Assembly: GCF_035605935.1 (NCBI RefSeq)
Contig: NZ_DATNGK010000216.1
Span: 1-64,000 of the forward strand
Reading direction: 5' to 3'
Origin: Actinocrinis sp035605935
GTDB taxonomy: Bacteria; Actinomycetota; Actinomycetes; Streptomycetales; Catenulisporaceae
DNA: 64,000 nucleotides
Of this stretch, positions 9,201 to 16,882 are shown one piece after another. Within the stretch, counting starts at the first letter, position 1. Every line of letters begins with the position of its first letter. Below the pieces are notes generated by a model. The model worked only from the letters and a program-made list of their open reading frames with translations, searched no databases and was not told the DNA's origin. The position numbers and the translations under genes are program-made.

Positions 9201-9565
9201 ACCAGGAGCGGATCCGCAGGCGGCGCGGCGATCTCCTGTTCGAGCCGCCCTTCGGCGAGGACGAACACCGTGCGCAGCGCCTCGTGCCGCGCCACCAGGT
9301 CGGCGACCGCCGCGCGCAGCGCCGCGAGGTCGATGACGCCTTTGATCCGCAGCGCGACGAGATGGGCGGCGGCCAGCGCGGCGCGGTCAGCAGCCGGACA
9401 TTGCGTCGCCGCCGAGTTAGTCGCGGCGCGGCCTGTCGTCGCGGAGCCGGCCGCGGCGCGGTCGCGCCACTGGTCCAGGAACCACCACTGCTCCTGGGTC
9501 CAGGAGGCCGGGAATCGTTTGAGCGTCGACGCGGCCGCTGCCTGCGTTACTTGGATGTGGCTCAT
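6275..9565 (-). CDS. Single-module NRPS, C-A-T, with degenerate condensation motif
   Basis: 1096 residues from ATG 9565, which has GGAGG about 9 bases upstream; a longer in-frame extension overlaps the transporter gene and is rejected. Domains: condensation-like ~15-480, adenylation ~500-985, carrier ~1005-1075 (IGGHS, Ser1037). The A domain has YTSGSTG, LYGPTETT, YRTGD and the core Lys near GKVDRKALP. A hand-read specificity code is D-V-M-N-I-V-L-V-F-K, matching none I know. The condensation HHxxxDG reads HPSIADQ (H175, P176, D180), losing the second His. There is no thioesterase domain. I infer a loading and tethering module for modifying an amino acid while bound. Confidence 0.9.
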   Translation of the reverse strand: MSHIQVTQAAAASTLKRFPASWTQEQWWFLDQWRDRAAAGSATTGRAATNSAATQCPAADRAALAAAHLVALRIKGVIDLAALRAAVADLVARHEALRTVFVLAEGRLEQEIAAPPADPLLVVNASEDAAQDPESRVARIVAEQTRHAFDESAPLFHARLDLLGPDDHLLSLTAHPSIADQRSMTILVRDLNALYASRRAGESPRLAALDSSYAEYAAQQRALLDGPYGNRLDSYWRECVAAAASAELPVDHTRPATMSFRSDRVEAVIEQRAVQRLERAADDAGTDLETALLAATAVVVARHAASDQVTLGLAHDGRPAPELEHVVGPFCDLVPVTLEISGAAEVPALLAAVRAERDNALAHAATPFPRIAQQATGPRDSSRHPVFQIGVEVTAQDGAGIDGALGCHAAAAIEAAGVDQRLDLWVRCARSAVGDLWIRLDYATDLYDSARMHYLAGHVAEVLRAIADGASGPVAQLPMMTEHERGLLERDWQGESRPAPTAMVHDLFARQAVRTPHAVAVEEPGRRVTYAQLDLASTRLANHLRDLGVGPDVPVGMSLERGIEAVTAILAILKAGGAYLPLDPTYPAERLTYVLEDSGAPVLITREGLLPLFGATHAARAVLVDRDADELARVSEAPVPPAAGPDNLVYVMYTSGSTGRPKGVRTLHRNLSWYLDWFIEAIGADAFRRVFGTIAFSFDVSAMDIWPPLLSGGRLRLTEGLLAVPEDCAEFDGVTLMNLVPSVLAEFLRHNRLPKGLRTITVGGEHLSDQLLADIFRRSDVTDVWHLYGPTETTVFVTAQHLRRDHPEPITIGRPVFSTRVDILDRHGRIAPIGVPGELHVSGPCVADGYLDRPELTAQRFLPNPHAPGAVMYRTGDMARWGFDGQIEFLGRVDNQVKIRGVRIELGEIEAALERHPDVASAVVAVKENVAGAPELVGYLVAGPAGADLDAVRSFVQERLPSFLVPTALLAIAEIPRSPVGKVDRKALPTPAQLRSGGPHAAPSTPAERLLADVWKQLLDRPQVGIDDNFFQIGGHSLLAIRAMREVERHTGVKLPVRTLFRAPVLGAFAVAVTQGLTEAGRPLAALESSAGPSRS

Positions 9566-9600
9566 CTCTCGTGCCTCCGGGCATCCGGGGCGGCCGGCCG

Positions 9601-10854
9601 TCAGGCGCGCAATGCTCCCGCCGGCAGCCGCGGTGTCACGTAGATCAGGATCGGGATGGTAAGCAGGACCAGGGCGGACAGCCCCAGCCACAGGAAGCCG
9701 TAGCCGGCCGCGAGCAGGCCGGTGCACACGGCCGGCGCCAGCACGTTCGCGGCGCCCCACGAGGTCTGGAACAGGGCGCTGTAGCGGCCGGCCAGCCCTT
9801 TTGGCGCGGCCTGGTTGGCGGCGGCCGTCATCAGCGGCGCGAACAGCGCTTCGGCGATCACTCCGACGATCGACGAGGCCAGCACGATCACGATCACCCA
9901 GGGCTTGGACAGGCCTTGCCCCGGGAGCATCAGGACGAAAGCCGCCGTGAACACCACCGCGGACACGGCGATCACCCGCCAGCGCGCCGTGCGCTCGCCG
10001 AGCCGGACCGCCGGATTCTGCACCGCCGCGAGCACCACGTTGCCGACCACGATCGAGCCGCCGGGCAGCCACAGCGGACCGTGCAGCACCGACAGCGCCA
10101 CCAGGGGAAGGATGACGACGAAGCTGGAAGCCGCGAGCGCGAGCAGGAGTTGCGCGACGCACAGCAATACGTAGCCGCGGTCGCGCAGGACTCGTCCCCA
10201 GGTGGCCGGCTGCGCGGGGGTCGCGTCGTCCTCGCCGCCGCCGGCCGGCCTGGCCTCAAGCCTGCGGGCCACCGGGAAGACGATGAGCGCGGTGACCGCG
10301 AAGGTTAGGGCATTGAGATAGGACACCGCGTGCAGCCCGCGTACGCTTCCGGCGAGCGGCGTGGCCAGCGCGGCGCCGACGCCGAGTCCCACGATGCGGA
10401 TGACGCTCTGCGTCCCGAGCAGGCGGTCCAGTTGCCGGCCGGAGGCGATCCGGCCGAGCAGTGGCGAGTTAGCGGTCCAGAACATCCGGTCGGCCGCCGC
10501 CGTGACCATGGCCAGCAACGCCACCTGCCATGCCGCGTTCACGAGCGGGTATAGCACGAAGGTGGCGGTGCGCAGCACATTGCTCGCGCCGAGCGCCGGC
10601 GCGCAGCCGCTGCGGTCCACGAGCGTCCCGGTGAACGGCCCGAACGCCAGGCCGATGACGCCGCCGAGGGTGAGCGCCAGACCGACCTGCGCCACGGCCA
10701 GGTGCTGGCCCCTGGTGAAGAAGATCAGGCCGAACGGCATCCACAGGCCGCTGCCCAGCGCGTCGATCGCGACGCCGATGAGATACGGCCGGGAGCCGCG
10801 CGGCCGGGCCGGTTCGTCGACGGCTTCCGGCCGCCCTTCGGTTTGCGTCTGCAT
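9601..10854 (-). CDS. MFS transporter, probable product exporter
   Basis: 417 residues with about twelve hydrophobic segments and an MFS loop-2/3 type motif near GTLVDRSGCAPALG. The protein resembles actinobacterial drug-efflux MFS proteins. It sits between the NRPS and a 2OG oxygenase in the left operon, 35 bp upstream of the NRPS start, so export of and self-resistance to the cluster product is the natural assignment. The substrate is inferred from position only. Confidence 0.85.
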   Translation of the reverse strand: MQTQTEGRPEAVDEPARPRGSRPYLIGVAIDALGSGLWMPFGLIFFTRGQHLAVAQVGLALTLGGVIGLAFGPFTGTLVDRSGCAPALGASNVLRTATFVLYPLVNAAWQVALLAMVTAAADRMFWTANSPLLGRIASGRQLDRLLGTQSVIRIVGLGVGAALATPLAGSVRGLHAVSYLNALTFAVTALIVFPVARRLEARPAGGGEDDATPAQPATWGRVLRDRGYVLLCVAQLLLALAASSFVVILPLVALSVLHGPLWLPGGSIVVGNVVLAAVQNPAVRLGERTARWRVIAVSAVVFTAAFVLMLPGQGLSKPWVIVIVLASSIVGVIAEALFAPLMTAAANQAAPKGLAGRYSALFQTSWGAANVLAPAVCTGLLAAGYGFLWLGLSALVLLTIPILIYVTPRLPAGALRA

Positions 10855-10897
10855 GGCTCTTGGTCCGTTCGGGTGGGGTGCGTAGACAGCCGGTTTG

Positions 10898-11581
10898 TCA
10901 GTTCACGACTTTACTGGTGATCTCCGTCTCCGCAGGCCGCCGGCGGTAGCGTGTCTGCCAGTCCTCGAACCAGAACTCCAGTTGAACGGTCAGCCGGATG
11001 ACCGCGCCGCCGGTGTCGACCCGGGAGACCGAGTGCCAGGACTGGTCCCCAGGCGGGAAGGCCAGAAACTGGCCGGCGCGCGGGGCGATGCGGCGCACCG
11101 GTTCGACGGAGGGGTCGCCGCTGACGCGGACCTCGTACTCTCCGCCGCTGCCGGCCGGCCAGTCGCTGTTGAGGTACAGGATCGCGGTGATCGCCTTGTT
11201 CGGTTTGTCCTTGTGGCAGGAGATGAAGTCACCGTCGACGTGCGTGTACACGCCGATGTCCAGCGGCAGCCCGCGCAACTGGAGCCCGGTGCCGGCTTCG
11301 AGCCAGTCCATGAACTGCTCGCTGCGCAGGTCACGCAGCAATTCGGCCCACTCTGGGGACAGCGCGGTCGCGGCGTCCGAGCTCTCGCCGTCGCGCACGA
11401 GGTAGACCAGGTTCATCCGGTACTGCTTCTCGTGGTTCGGGTCGACCTGGGCGATCTGCTCGGCGTTGAGCAGCGGAGCGGTCGCGTACAGAGCGTCCGC
11501 CTGTTGCGGTGTCAGCAGCCCGTGGGCGAGGTGGATGGTGAACGGTTCCTCGACGTGGTCGATCGCGGTCGTGGTCAGCAA
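10898..11581 (-). CDS. 2OG-Fe(II) oxygenase
   Basis: 227 residues of the double-stranded beta-helix dioxygenase type. Metal ligands are visible as H123-x-D125 (SCHKDKPNK) and H183 (SWHSVSRV), with R196 (VIRLTVQ) for 2-oxoglutarate. Nikkomycin and polyoxin pathways use Fe(II)/2OG oxygenases to trim the octosyl acid intermediate, so this is a good candidate for the equivalent step. It is paralogous to the oxygenase at 16873 and to the motif-less protein at 3753. It lies between the aldehyde dehydrogenase and the exporter in the left operon. Confidence 0.85.
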   Translation of the reverse strand: MLTTTAIDHVEEPFTIHLAHGLLTPQQADALYATAPLLNAEQIAQVDPNHEKQYRMNLVYLVRDGESSDAATALSPEWAELLRDLRSEQFMDWLEAGTGLQLRGLPLDIGVYTHVDGDFISCHKDKPNKAITAILYLNSDWPAGSGGEYEVRVSGDPSVEPVRRIAPRAGQFLAFPPGDQSWHSVSRVDTGGAVIRLTVQLEFWFEDWQTRYRRRPAETEITSKVVN

Positions 11582-11638
11582 CTTTCTGGTCCCTTCCCTC
11601 GTCGGTGCGGCCGAGCCTGGTTGTCTCGGCCGGGAGAG

Positions 11639-13063
11639 TCAGTCGGCTTCCATGACGTGCTTGATCCGGGTGTGGTCCTCCAGCGCGTAGCCGGACAGGT
11701 CCTTGCCGTAGCCGGATTCCTTGCAGCCGCCGTGCGGCATCTCCGCCGCGAAGCGCAGATGGGTGTTGATCCACACGCAGCCGGCGGCCAGGTCGCGGGC
11801 GAACCGTTTGGCCGTCGGCCGGTGCGTGGTCCAGACGCTCGCGGCCAGCCCTTGCGGCACGCCGTTGGCAAGAGCGAGGGCCTCATCAGCCGAGGCGAAG
11901 CTCTGCACGGTCAATACCGGCCCGAAGATCTCTTCCTGCACGAGTTCGTCGTCCTGGCGCAGGCCGGTGATCACGGTCGGCGCGAAGAAGTAGCCGCTGC
12001 GCTTGACGCGCTCCCCGCCTGTCAGCACCTTGGCGTATGCCGGGGCGCGGGCGATCAGGCCGGCCATCCGGGCCAGTTGCGCGGCGTTGTTGAGCGGCCC
12101 GTAGTCGGCCGCCGGGTCGGACGGCGGTCCGGTTCGCGTCGCCTTGGCGCGCTCGACCAGCCGGCCGAGCAAGTCGTCGAGGATGTCCTCGTGTATCAGC
12201 ACCCTGCTCGCGGCGACGCAGTCCTGTCCGGCGTTGAAGAACCCCGCCTGCGTGATGCCTTCGGCCGCGGCGTCGAGTCGCGCGTCGGGGAAGACGATCG
12301 CGGGCGCGTTGCCACCCAATTCCAGGTGCAGCCGCTTGAGGGCCGGCCCCGCCGCGGCGGCCACCTCACGGCCGGCCCGGACGCTGCCGGTCAGCGAGAC
12401 CATCTCCACCTCGGGGTGCGCGGCGAGCAGCGCGCCGGTGTCCCGGTCGCCGCAGATGACGTTCAGCGTTCCCGGCGGCAGGTGGCGTGCGGCGACGGCG
12501 GCCAGCCGCAGCGTGGTCAGCGGCGTCGTCTCGGCGGGTTTGAGCACGACGGTGTTGCCGGTCGCGATCGCCGGCCCCAGCTTCCAGACCGCCATCTGCA
12601 GCGGGTAGTTCCACGGCGTGATCTGCGCGCACACGCCGACGGGCTCGCGGCTGACCGAGGAGGTGTACCCGGCGAGGTACTCCCCTTCCGGACGGCCGGC
12701 CATGGTGCGGGCCGCGCCGGCGAAGAACCGCAGCTGATCCACCGCCGGCGCGATCTCCTCGTTCAGGGTGAGCTCGCGTGGCTTGCCGGTGTTCGCGACT
12801 TCGAGGTCAGCGAACTCCTGCGCCGCGCGCTCCACGTCGTCGGCGATCCGCAGCAGCGCCTGGGCGCGGTCGGCGGGAGTGCTCTGCCGCCAGATCGGCG
12901 CGGCGTCCTTCGCGGCGCGCACCGCCCGGTCGACCTCGGTTTCCCTGGACCGCGGCGCCAGCGCGATGGGCTCCTCGGTCGCCGGATCGAGGATCGTCGA
13001 GTATTGCGATCCCTCGGGTGCGGCCGCGGCTGCGCCGATGAAGTTCTCCAGCCGCCGCATCAC
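11639..13063 (-). CDS. Aldehyde dehydrogenase (NAD(P)-dependent, aminoaldehyde-type)
   Basis: 474 residues, full length for the family. Catalytic Cys in FFNAGQDCVAASR, general-base Glu in HLELGGNAP, the WNYPLQMAVWKLGPA oxyanion segment and the EEIFGPVL motif are all present. By eye it is closest to gamma-aminobutyraldehyde and betaine-aldehyde dehydrogenases. The start overlaps the TruD-like gene (ATGA). In the pathway it could oxidise a sugar-derived aldehyde to a carboxylate, or make an amino-acid building block; neither can be chosen from sequence. Confidence 0.9.
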   Translation of the reverse strand: MMRRLENFIGAAAAAPEGSQYSTILDPATEEPIALAPRSRETEVDRAVRAAKDAAPIWRQSTPADRAQALLRIADDVERAAQEFADLEVANTGKPRELTLNEEIAPAVDQLRFFAGAARTMAGRPEGEYLAGYTSSVSREPVGVCAQITPWNYPLQMAVWKLGPAIATGNTVVLKPAETTPLTTLRLAAVAARHLPPGTLNVICGDRDTGALLAAHPEVEMVSLTGSVRAGREVAAAAGPALKRLHLELGGNAPAIVFPDARLDAAAEGITQAGFFNAGQDCVAASRVLIHEDILDDLLGRLVERAKATRTGPPSDPAADYGPLNNAAQLARMAGLIARAPAYAKVLTGGERVKRSGYFFAPTVITGLRQDDELVQEEIFGPVLTVQSFASADEALALANGVPQGLAASVWTTHRPTAKRFARDLAAGCVWINTHLRFAAEMPHGGCKESGYGKDLSGYALEDHTRIKHVMEAD

Positions 13064-14121
13064 CGCTCACCCGCGCGGAACCGGAGGGCGAGTTGGCGGA
13101 TCGCGCCCGTCGCGTAGCTGCCGGACGGCAGGAAGAAGCTCAGCGGGACGGCGCATCGGCCGGGGAAGTACGGATCCGGCGTGTCGGCCCCTACCTCGAC
13201 CGTGGTCTGCACGACGGTCGGGCGCGGGGAGAGGCGGCTGGTGACGGCGCCGTCGCGGAAGGCGTACTTGGTGAACGGCAATTCCCGCGCGGCGCCCAGC
13301 ACCGCCGCGGCCGCGTCGTCGGAATCGACATAGCGGTAGTCCATGCCGTCCAGCTCGATGTCAATGTGCTGCTGCGGGCAGGCATGCGCGACCACGTCCG
13401 CCAAGTCGGCGTTCCACTGCGCGGACGCGTGCGCGGCGAGGTAGAACGAGGTGGTCCTGGGATCGAGCGCCGCGAAGAAGTCGCGCGCGGTGCCGCGCCA
13501 GTCGGCGGCGAGCCCGCTCTCGGGCGCGTCGAGGCCGATCAGGACGCTCAGTGCGGTGTGCCAGTCCTCGTCGAGCAGTGCGCCGCCCAGGACGTGCGTG
13601 AGTTTCGGGCCGCCGGGGACGCCGAAGCGCTGCGTGTCGTAAAAGTTGAGGAAGAGCAGGTTGATCTTGCGGGCGGCGGACAGGGTCGCGGCCTCGGCCG
13701 GCGAGAGGTCGCGCAAAGTGACCCGGAAGCCGTTTCCCTCAAGTCGGCCGATCTCCAGCGGCCCGTCCCCAAGTCCGTACGGCAGGAGTTCGAGCCAGCG
13801 TTCCGCGTCCCGCCAGAAGCGCCGTGCCGGGAGGTGGCCGGCGGGAAGGGCGACGAGTTGTTCGGTGATGCCGTCCTCGTCCTTCAAACCGGCGTACGTG
13901 ATGTCCCGCGCGGCCAACGCCAGGCGGTCGGCCAGCAGCCGCACGGCCTCCATGGTGGTGTAGCCGGACTTGCGCAACAACGAGTACTGATGGGTCGCCG
14001 CCTTCTCGTCGACGAGGTCGACCACGACGTTCTCGCGTACCAGGAAGTCCCCGGGCACGTGCTTGAGTACGGGTTCTGCCACGGTCGTCCGGTCCATGCT
14101 GAGCAGGGTGTTCTCGGCCAC
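13060..14121 (-). CDS. TruD-like pseudouridine synthase (C-nucleoside forming)
   Basis: 353 residues from GTG 14121, which has a GAGGGAG ribosome-binding site overlapping the previous stop. TruD signatures are present: PGDFLVRE near the start, YAGLKDEDGITEQ with the catalytic Asp at residue 81 (Asp80 in E. coli TruD), and NFYDTQRFG. E. coli TruD is of very similar size. TruD is not a usual housekeeping enzyme in actinobacteria, but TruD homologues make pseudouridine in the pseudouridimycin and malayamycin pathways. It is coupled to the enolpyruvyltransferase and aldehyde dehydrogenase genes. I infer it converts a uridine unit to the C-nucleoside precursor. Whether it acts on free nucleotide or RNA is unknown. 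Confidence 0.85.
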   Translation of the reverse strand: MAENTLLSMDRTTVAEPVLKHVPGDFLVRENVVVDLVDEKAATHQYSLLRKSGYTTMEAVRLLADRLALAARDITYAGLKDEDGITEQLVALPAGHLPARRFWRDAERWLELLPYGLGDGPLEIGRLEGNGFRVTLRDLSPAEAATLSAARKINLLFLNFYDTQRFGVPGGPKLTHVLGGALLDEDWHTALSVLIGLDAPESGLAADWRGTARDFFAALDPRTTSFYLAAHASAQWNADLADVVAHACPQQHIDIELDGMDYRYVDSDDAAAAVLGAARELPFTKYAFRDGAVTSRLSPRPTVVQTTVEVGADTPDPYFPGRCAVPLSFFLPSGSYATGAIRQLALRFRAGER

Positions 14122-14131
14122 GGTTACTCCC

Positions 14132-15520
14132 TCAGACGGGGCGGACGGTGAGATCGGCGCCCAGGCGGCGCAGCGCGCCCGGCAGGTCGGCGTAGCCGCG
14201 GGCCAAGTGCCCGGTGCCGCGCAGCGAGGTGGTGCCCGGCACGCCGAGGGCGGCCAGCAGCAGGACCGCCGCCGCGCGCAGGTCGCCGGCCACGAGACTG
14301 CGGCCGACACGATATGGCGGCCGCACACCGTGGACGGTCAGCGTGTTGCCGCTCACCTGCGCTGTCATGCCGAGTTCCGCGAGGCCCCCGGCGTACCCGA
14401 ACCGCTGGCCCCAGACGGTCTCGGTGATACGCGACTGGCCCTGGGCGTGCGCGGCCAGCAACGCGATGAACGGCTGGCTGTCGCTGTAGACGCCGTGCGA
14501 GGCGATGACGCAATCGACCGGCTCGAGGTGATCGGCCGGGTGTACCGTGACCGACCGGTCGGTGGTGTCGATGTGCAGCCCCATCGTGGTAAGCACGTCC
14601 AGTTCGGGAGCCAGTGCCCTGACGGCCCGGTGCATCCCGGCGCCGGTCGCGGTCAGCGGACCGTCGCCGTAGAGCGCGCCCGCGCACAGCCAGGTGACTA
14701 CCTCGATGAGGTCGGGGATCAGGGTCTGCGTCGTGTCCCGGTCCAGCGCCGCGCTGCCGCGCCCGCGCACGATCACGCTCCCGCCCCGCGACCTCTCGAC
14801 GTCCGCGCCGAAGTCGCGCAGCATGTCGGCCAGGTCGGTGAAGTCAGGCTTCGGGTACGGGTGCCGCAGGACGCTGACGCCCTCGGCGACCGCCGCGGCC
14901 AGCAGCGCCATCTTGGCGGCGCCGGAGTACAGCGGCCCGGTCATCGCGGCGCGGTCGGCGGCGTAGTCGAGCAGGTCGATCTCGGTGCCGCGCAGCGTGC
15001 CGGCGGCTACCTCCAGGTCACCGCCCGGCAGCGCGCGGGCGTCGGCGCCGAAGCGTTCCAGGACACTGACATATTGCGCCACCGGCCGGTGCTGCGCGGG
15101 TCCGTCGCCGATCCGGCAGCCGCCGCCGGCCGGGATCACGGCCCGGCCGGTCTTGGCCAGCAGCGCGGGAGCCAGATACACGGAACCGTGGATCCGGCCC
15201 GCGTCGAGCGTGGCGATCGACGAGCAGGCCAAGCCGCCGGCGTCGATGGTCAGCACGTCGCCGTCCCGCTCGGCGCGCGCGCCGAAGCCGCGCAGCAGCT
15301 CGGTCAGGACCCGGGTCTCGACGATGTCCGGGCAGCCGGCGATCCGGACCGTTCCGGTGCCGGCCGCCGCCGCGGCCACGAGGGTGACCAGGCAGTGCTT
15401 GAAACCGGAAACGGCGGTCGTGCCGCGCAGCCTGCGGCCGCCGCGGACCACGAGTTCGGCGTCGTCCGCCCGCTCCCGCGGCGCGGCGGGCCGCTGCGCC
15501 GTCATTTCCAGATTGACCAC
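14132..15520 (-). CDS. MurA-like enolpyruvyltransferase (NikO/PolA-type role)
   Basis: 462 residues with the two-domain EPSP/MurA fold and repeated TVRIAG- and GTTSLRG-type segments. The MurA catalytic Cys is kept (C135 in AGGGCRIG), while the Lys-Asn pair of MurA reads Lys41-His42 (SGFKHC), arguing for a different acceptor. NikO and PolA, of this family, transfer enolpyruvate from PEP to the 3'-OH of UMP at the start of nikkomycin/polyoxin synthesis. With TruD next door, the acceptor here is likely a pseudouridine nucleotide. First gene of the left operon, transcribed from the divergent promoter. A housekeeping MurA is unlikely in this context. Confidence 0.83.
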   Translation of the reverse strand: MVNLEMTAQRPAAPRERADDAELVVRGGRRLRGTTAVSGFKHCLVTLVAAAAAGTGTVRIAGCPDIVETRVLTELLRGFGARAERDGDVLTIDAGGLACSSIATLDAGRIHGSVYLAPALLAKTGRAVIPAGGGCRIGDGPAQHRPVAQYVSVLERFGADARALPGGDLEVAAGTLRGTEIDLLDYAADRAAMTGPLYSGAAKMALLAAAVAEGVSVLRHPYPKPDFTDLADMLRDFGADVERSRGGSVIVRGRGSAALDRDTTQTLIPDLIEVVTWLCAGALYGDGPLTATGAGMHRAVRALAPELDVLTTMGLHIDTTDRSVTVHPADHLEPVDCVIASHGVYSDSQPFIALLAAHAQGQSRITETVWGQRFGYAGGLAELGMTAQVSGNTLTVHGVRPPYRVGRSLVAGDLRAAAVLLLAALGVPGTTSLRGTGHLARGYADLPGALRRLGADLTVRPV

Positions 15521-15808
15521 TGAATATCCTCAGAAAGGTCGAGAAAGGCATCGGAGAAATCACCGCTGTGATGCTTGTCCGCGCTATGGGCGCTGCTTTA
15601 AGCGGGATTCCCAGCAAGGTTGGCAACGCCTCGTGGGGCGGTCAAATACCCGGTTTGAACACTTCAGAGAATCCGGAACCCCGGTTCTCACCTGGCGTGT
15701 TCAACCGATGACGGGCAACGGTTGTTCTCCCCGCCGCCATTTCCCTAACCTGCCGGATGTGAGCACGTCGCCGTGCTTCATTCCGACTTCTCGGGGAGCG
15801 GATTCGCA
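15521..15808. promoter_or_regulatory. Divergent promoter region of the two cluster operons
   Basis: This 288-bp gap separates the start codons of the two long operons, so it must hold both promoters. It contains one 9-N11-9 StrR-type site (15699-15727) and, just beside it, the inverted repeat GAACC-CC-GGTTC at 15676-15687. A GGGGAG ribosome-binding site precedes ATG 15809. I cannot assign -35/-10 boxes with confidence. Confidence 0.75.
15699..15727. promoter_or_regulatory. StrR-type activator binding site, 9-N11-9
   Basis: GTTCAACCG, an 11-base spacer, then CGGTTGTTC. StrR and NovG recognise inverted repeats of the form GTTCRACYG-N11-CRGTYGAAC. The left half fits fully and the right half departs at two bases. 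A StrR/NovG-type protein is encoded at 29947-30996. The site ends 82 bp before the right operon start codon, a usual activator distance. Confidence 0.65.
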
Positions 15809-16882
15809 ATGCCCACGCTCATTCACGCCACCCGCCGCGCCGTCGACCATCGCGTCAATCTCAGCAGCAACGAGCTGCTGAGCCGGTCGCTGCCCGCGGT
15901 TCACGCCGCCGCGGCGGCCGGGCTCACCTCGGCGCTGCTGAGCCGGTACCCGGTCAGCACCGAGACGGCTTCACGGCTAGCCGAGTACTTCGGCGCCGGC
16001 CCGGATGAACTGCTGATGACCCCAGGGTCGGACGCCGCGCTGCGGCACATCTGCGCCTTCCACGCCCGGGGCGGCGGCACGACCATCCTGTCGCAGGACC
16101 CGAACTACGCGGCCTGGGACCAGGCGGCCGGTTCGCTGGGCCTGACGCTGCGGCCGGCCCGAGCCGACCGGGCCGATCCGGCGGTGCAGGGCAAGGACCT
16201 CAAGCGGCTGGCCGAATCAACGTCGGGCGCGCTGATCGCGGTGAGTGTGCCCAACGGGTTCTCCGGCGGCTGCGTCGAGGATGCGGACCTGGACGAGCTG
16301 GCCGCCATCGCCGCCGAGCGGGGTCACCTCCTGGTCATCGATGCCTGCTATCAGGCGTTCAACGGCCCGCTGACCGCTCAGTTCGCCCGGCGCGGCGGGC
16401 CGGTGCTCGTCGTCCAATCGCTGTCGAAGTCGCACGGTCTGGCCGGAGCGCGCATCGCGGTGCTCGGCGGCGACGCCGCGCTGATCGCCCGCCTCGAGGC
16501 GGGCCCGCTGGAGAACGCGGTATCCGGGGCGGCTTTCCTGGCCGCGCACACCGCGCTGGACCACCACGACGCGTTGGCCGCTATCTGGGCCGAGACCTGC
16601 CGCACCCGCGAGCACTGCGCAGAGCGCCTGCGCCGCGCGGGGCTGTCCCCGCTGCCGTCCTCGGCCAACTTCGTGTCCGTTCCGGTCGGCACCGAGGCAC
16701 AGGCGGCCGCGGTGGTGCAGCTGGTCTCGGAAGCCGGATACCGAATCAGGGATCTGTCGCCATTGCCCGGTCTCGGCGGCTGCGTGCGCTTCACCGTCGC
16801 CGACCCCGAGACCGCCGACGCCTTCCTCGACGCGCTCGAGCGTGCCGTGACCCGGATCAAGGAGGCACCGACATGCCGCTGA
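15809..16882 (+). CDS. HisC-like PLP aminotransferase (NikK/PolI-type role)
   Basis: 357 residues from ATG 15809; an upstream in-frame TTG is less likely because GGGGAG precedes 15809. Fold type I aminotransferase of the histidinol-phosphate group: VNLSSNELL, LSRYPVSTE, substrate-loop SQDPNYAAWDQ and PLP Lys in SLSKSHGLAGARI. NikK and PolI, which aminate the octosyl-derived ketone in nikkomycin/polyoxin synthesis, are HisC-like. As first gene of the right operon it fits introduction of the amino group on the bicyclic or cleaved sugar. The next gene starts inside its 3' end. Confidence 0.85.
   Translation: MPTLIHATRRAVDHRVNLSSNELLSRSLPAVHAAAAAGLTSALLSRYPVSTETASRLAEYFGAGPDELLMTPGSDAALRHICAFHARGGGTTILSQDPNYAAWDQAAGSLGLTLRPARADRADPAVQGKDLKRLAESTSGALIAVSVPNGFSGGCVEDADLDELAAIAAERGHLLVIDACYQAFNGPLTAQFARRGGPVLVVQSLSKSHGLAGARIAVLGGDAALIARLEAGPLENAVSGAAFLAAHTALDHHDALAAIWAETCRTREHCAERLRRAGLSPLPSSANFVSVPVGTEAQAAAVVQLVSEAGYRIRDLSPLPGLGGCVRFTVADPETADAFLDALERAVTRIKEAPTCR

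Noticed and set aside
8192..9643. 483-residue plus-strand frame across the NRPS condensation domain
   Set aside because: Antisense to clear NRPS sequence, with no motifs.
9566..10162. N-terminal extension of the NRPS frame
   Set aside because: It overlaps the MFS transporter in another frame and has low-complexity Arg/Ala sequence. ATG 9565 has a GGAGG site.
10895..13117. 740-residue plus-strand frame opposite the oxygenase and aldehyde dehydrogenase
   Set aside because: It is a high-GC antisense shadow. The minus strand shows complete, motif-bearing genes, and this frame has no recognisable motif.
14132..15520. Housekeeping MurA
   Set aside because: The operon context (TruD, divergent radical SAM) and the changed Lys-Asn pair argue against a cell-wall role.
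15651..15660. Possible second StrR half-site (CGGTTTGAAC)
   Set aside because: It has one extra base compared with the consensus and no partner half-site at an 11-base spacing.
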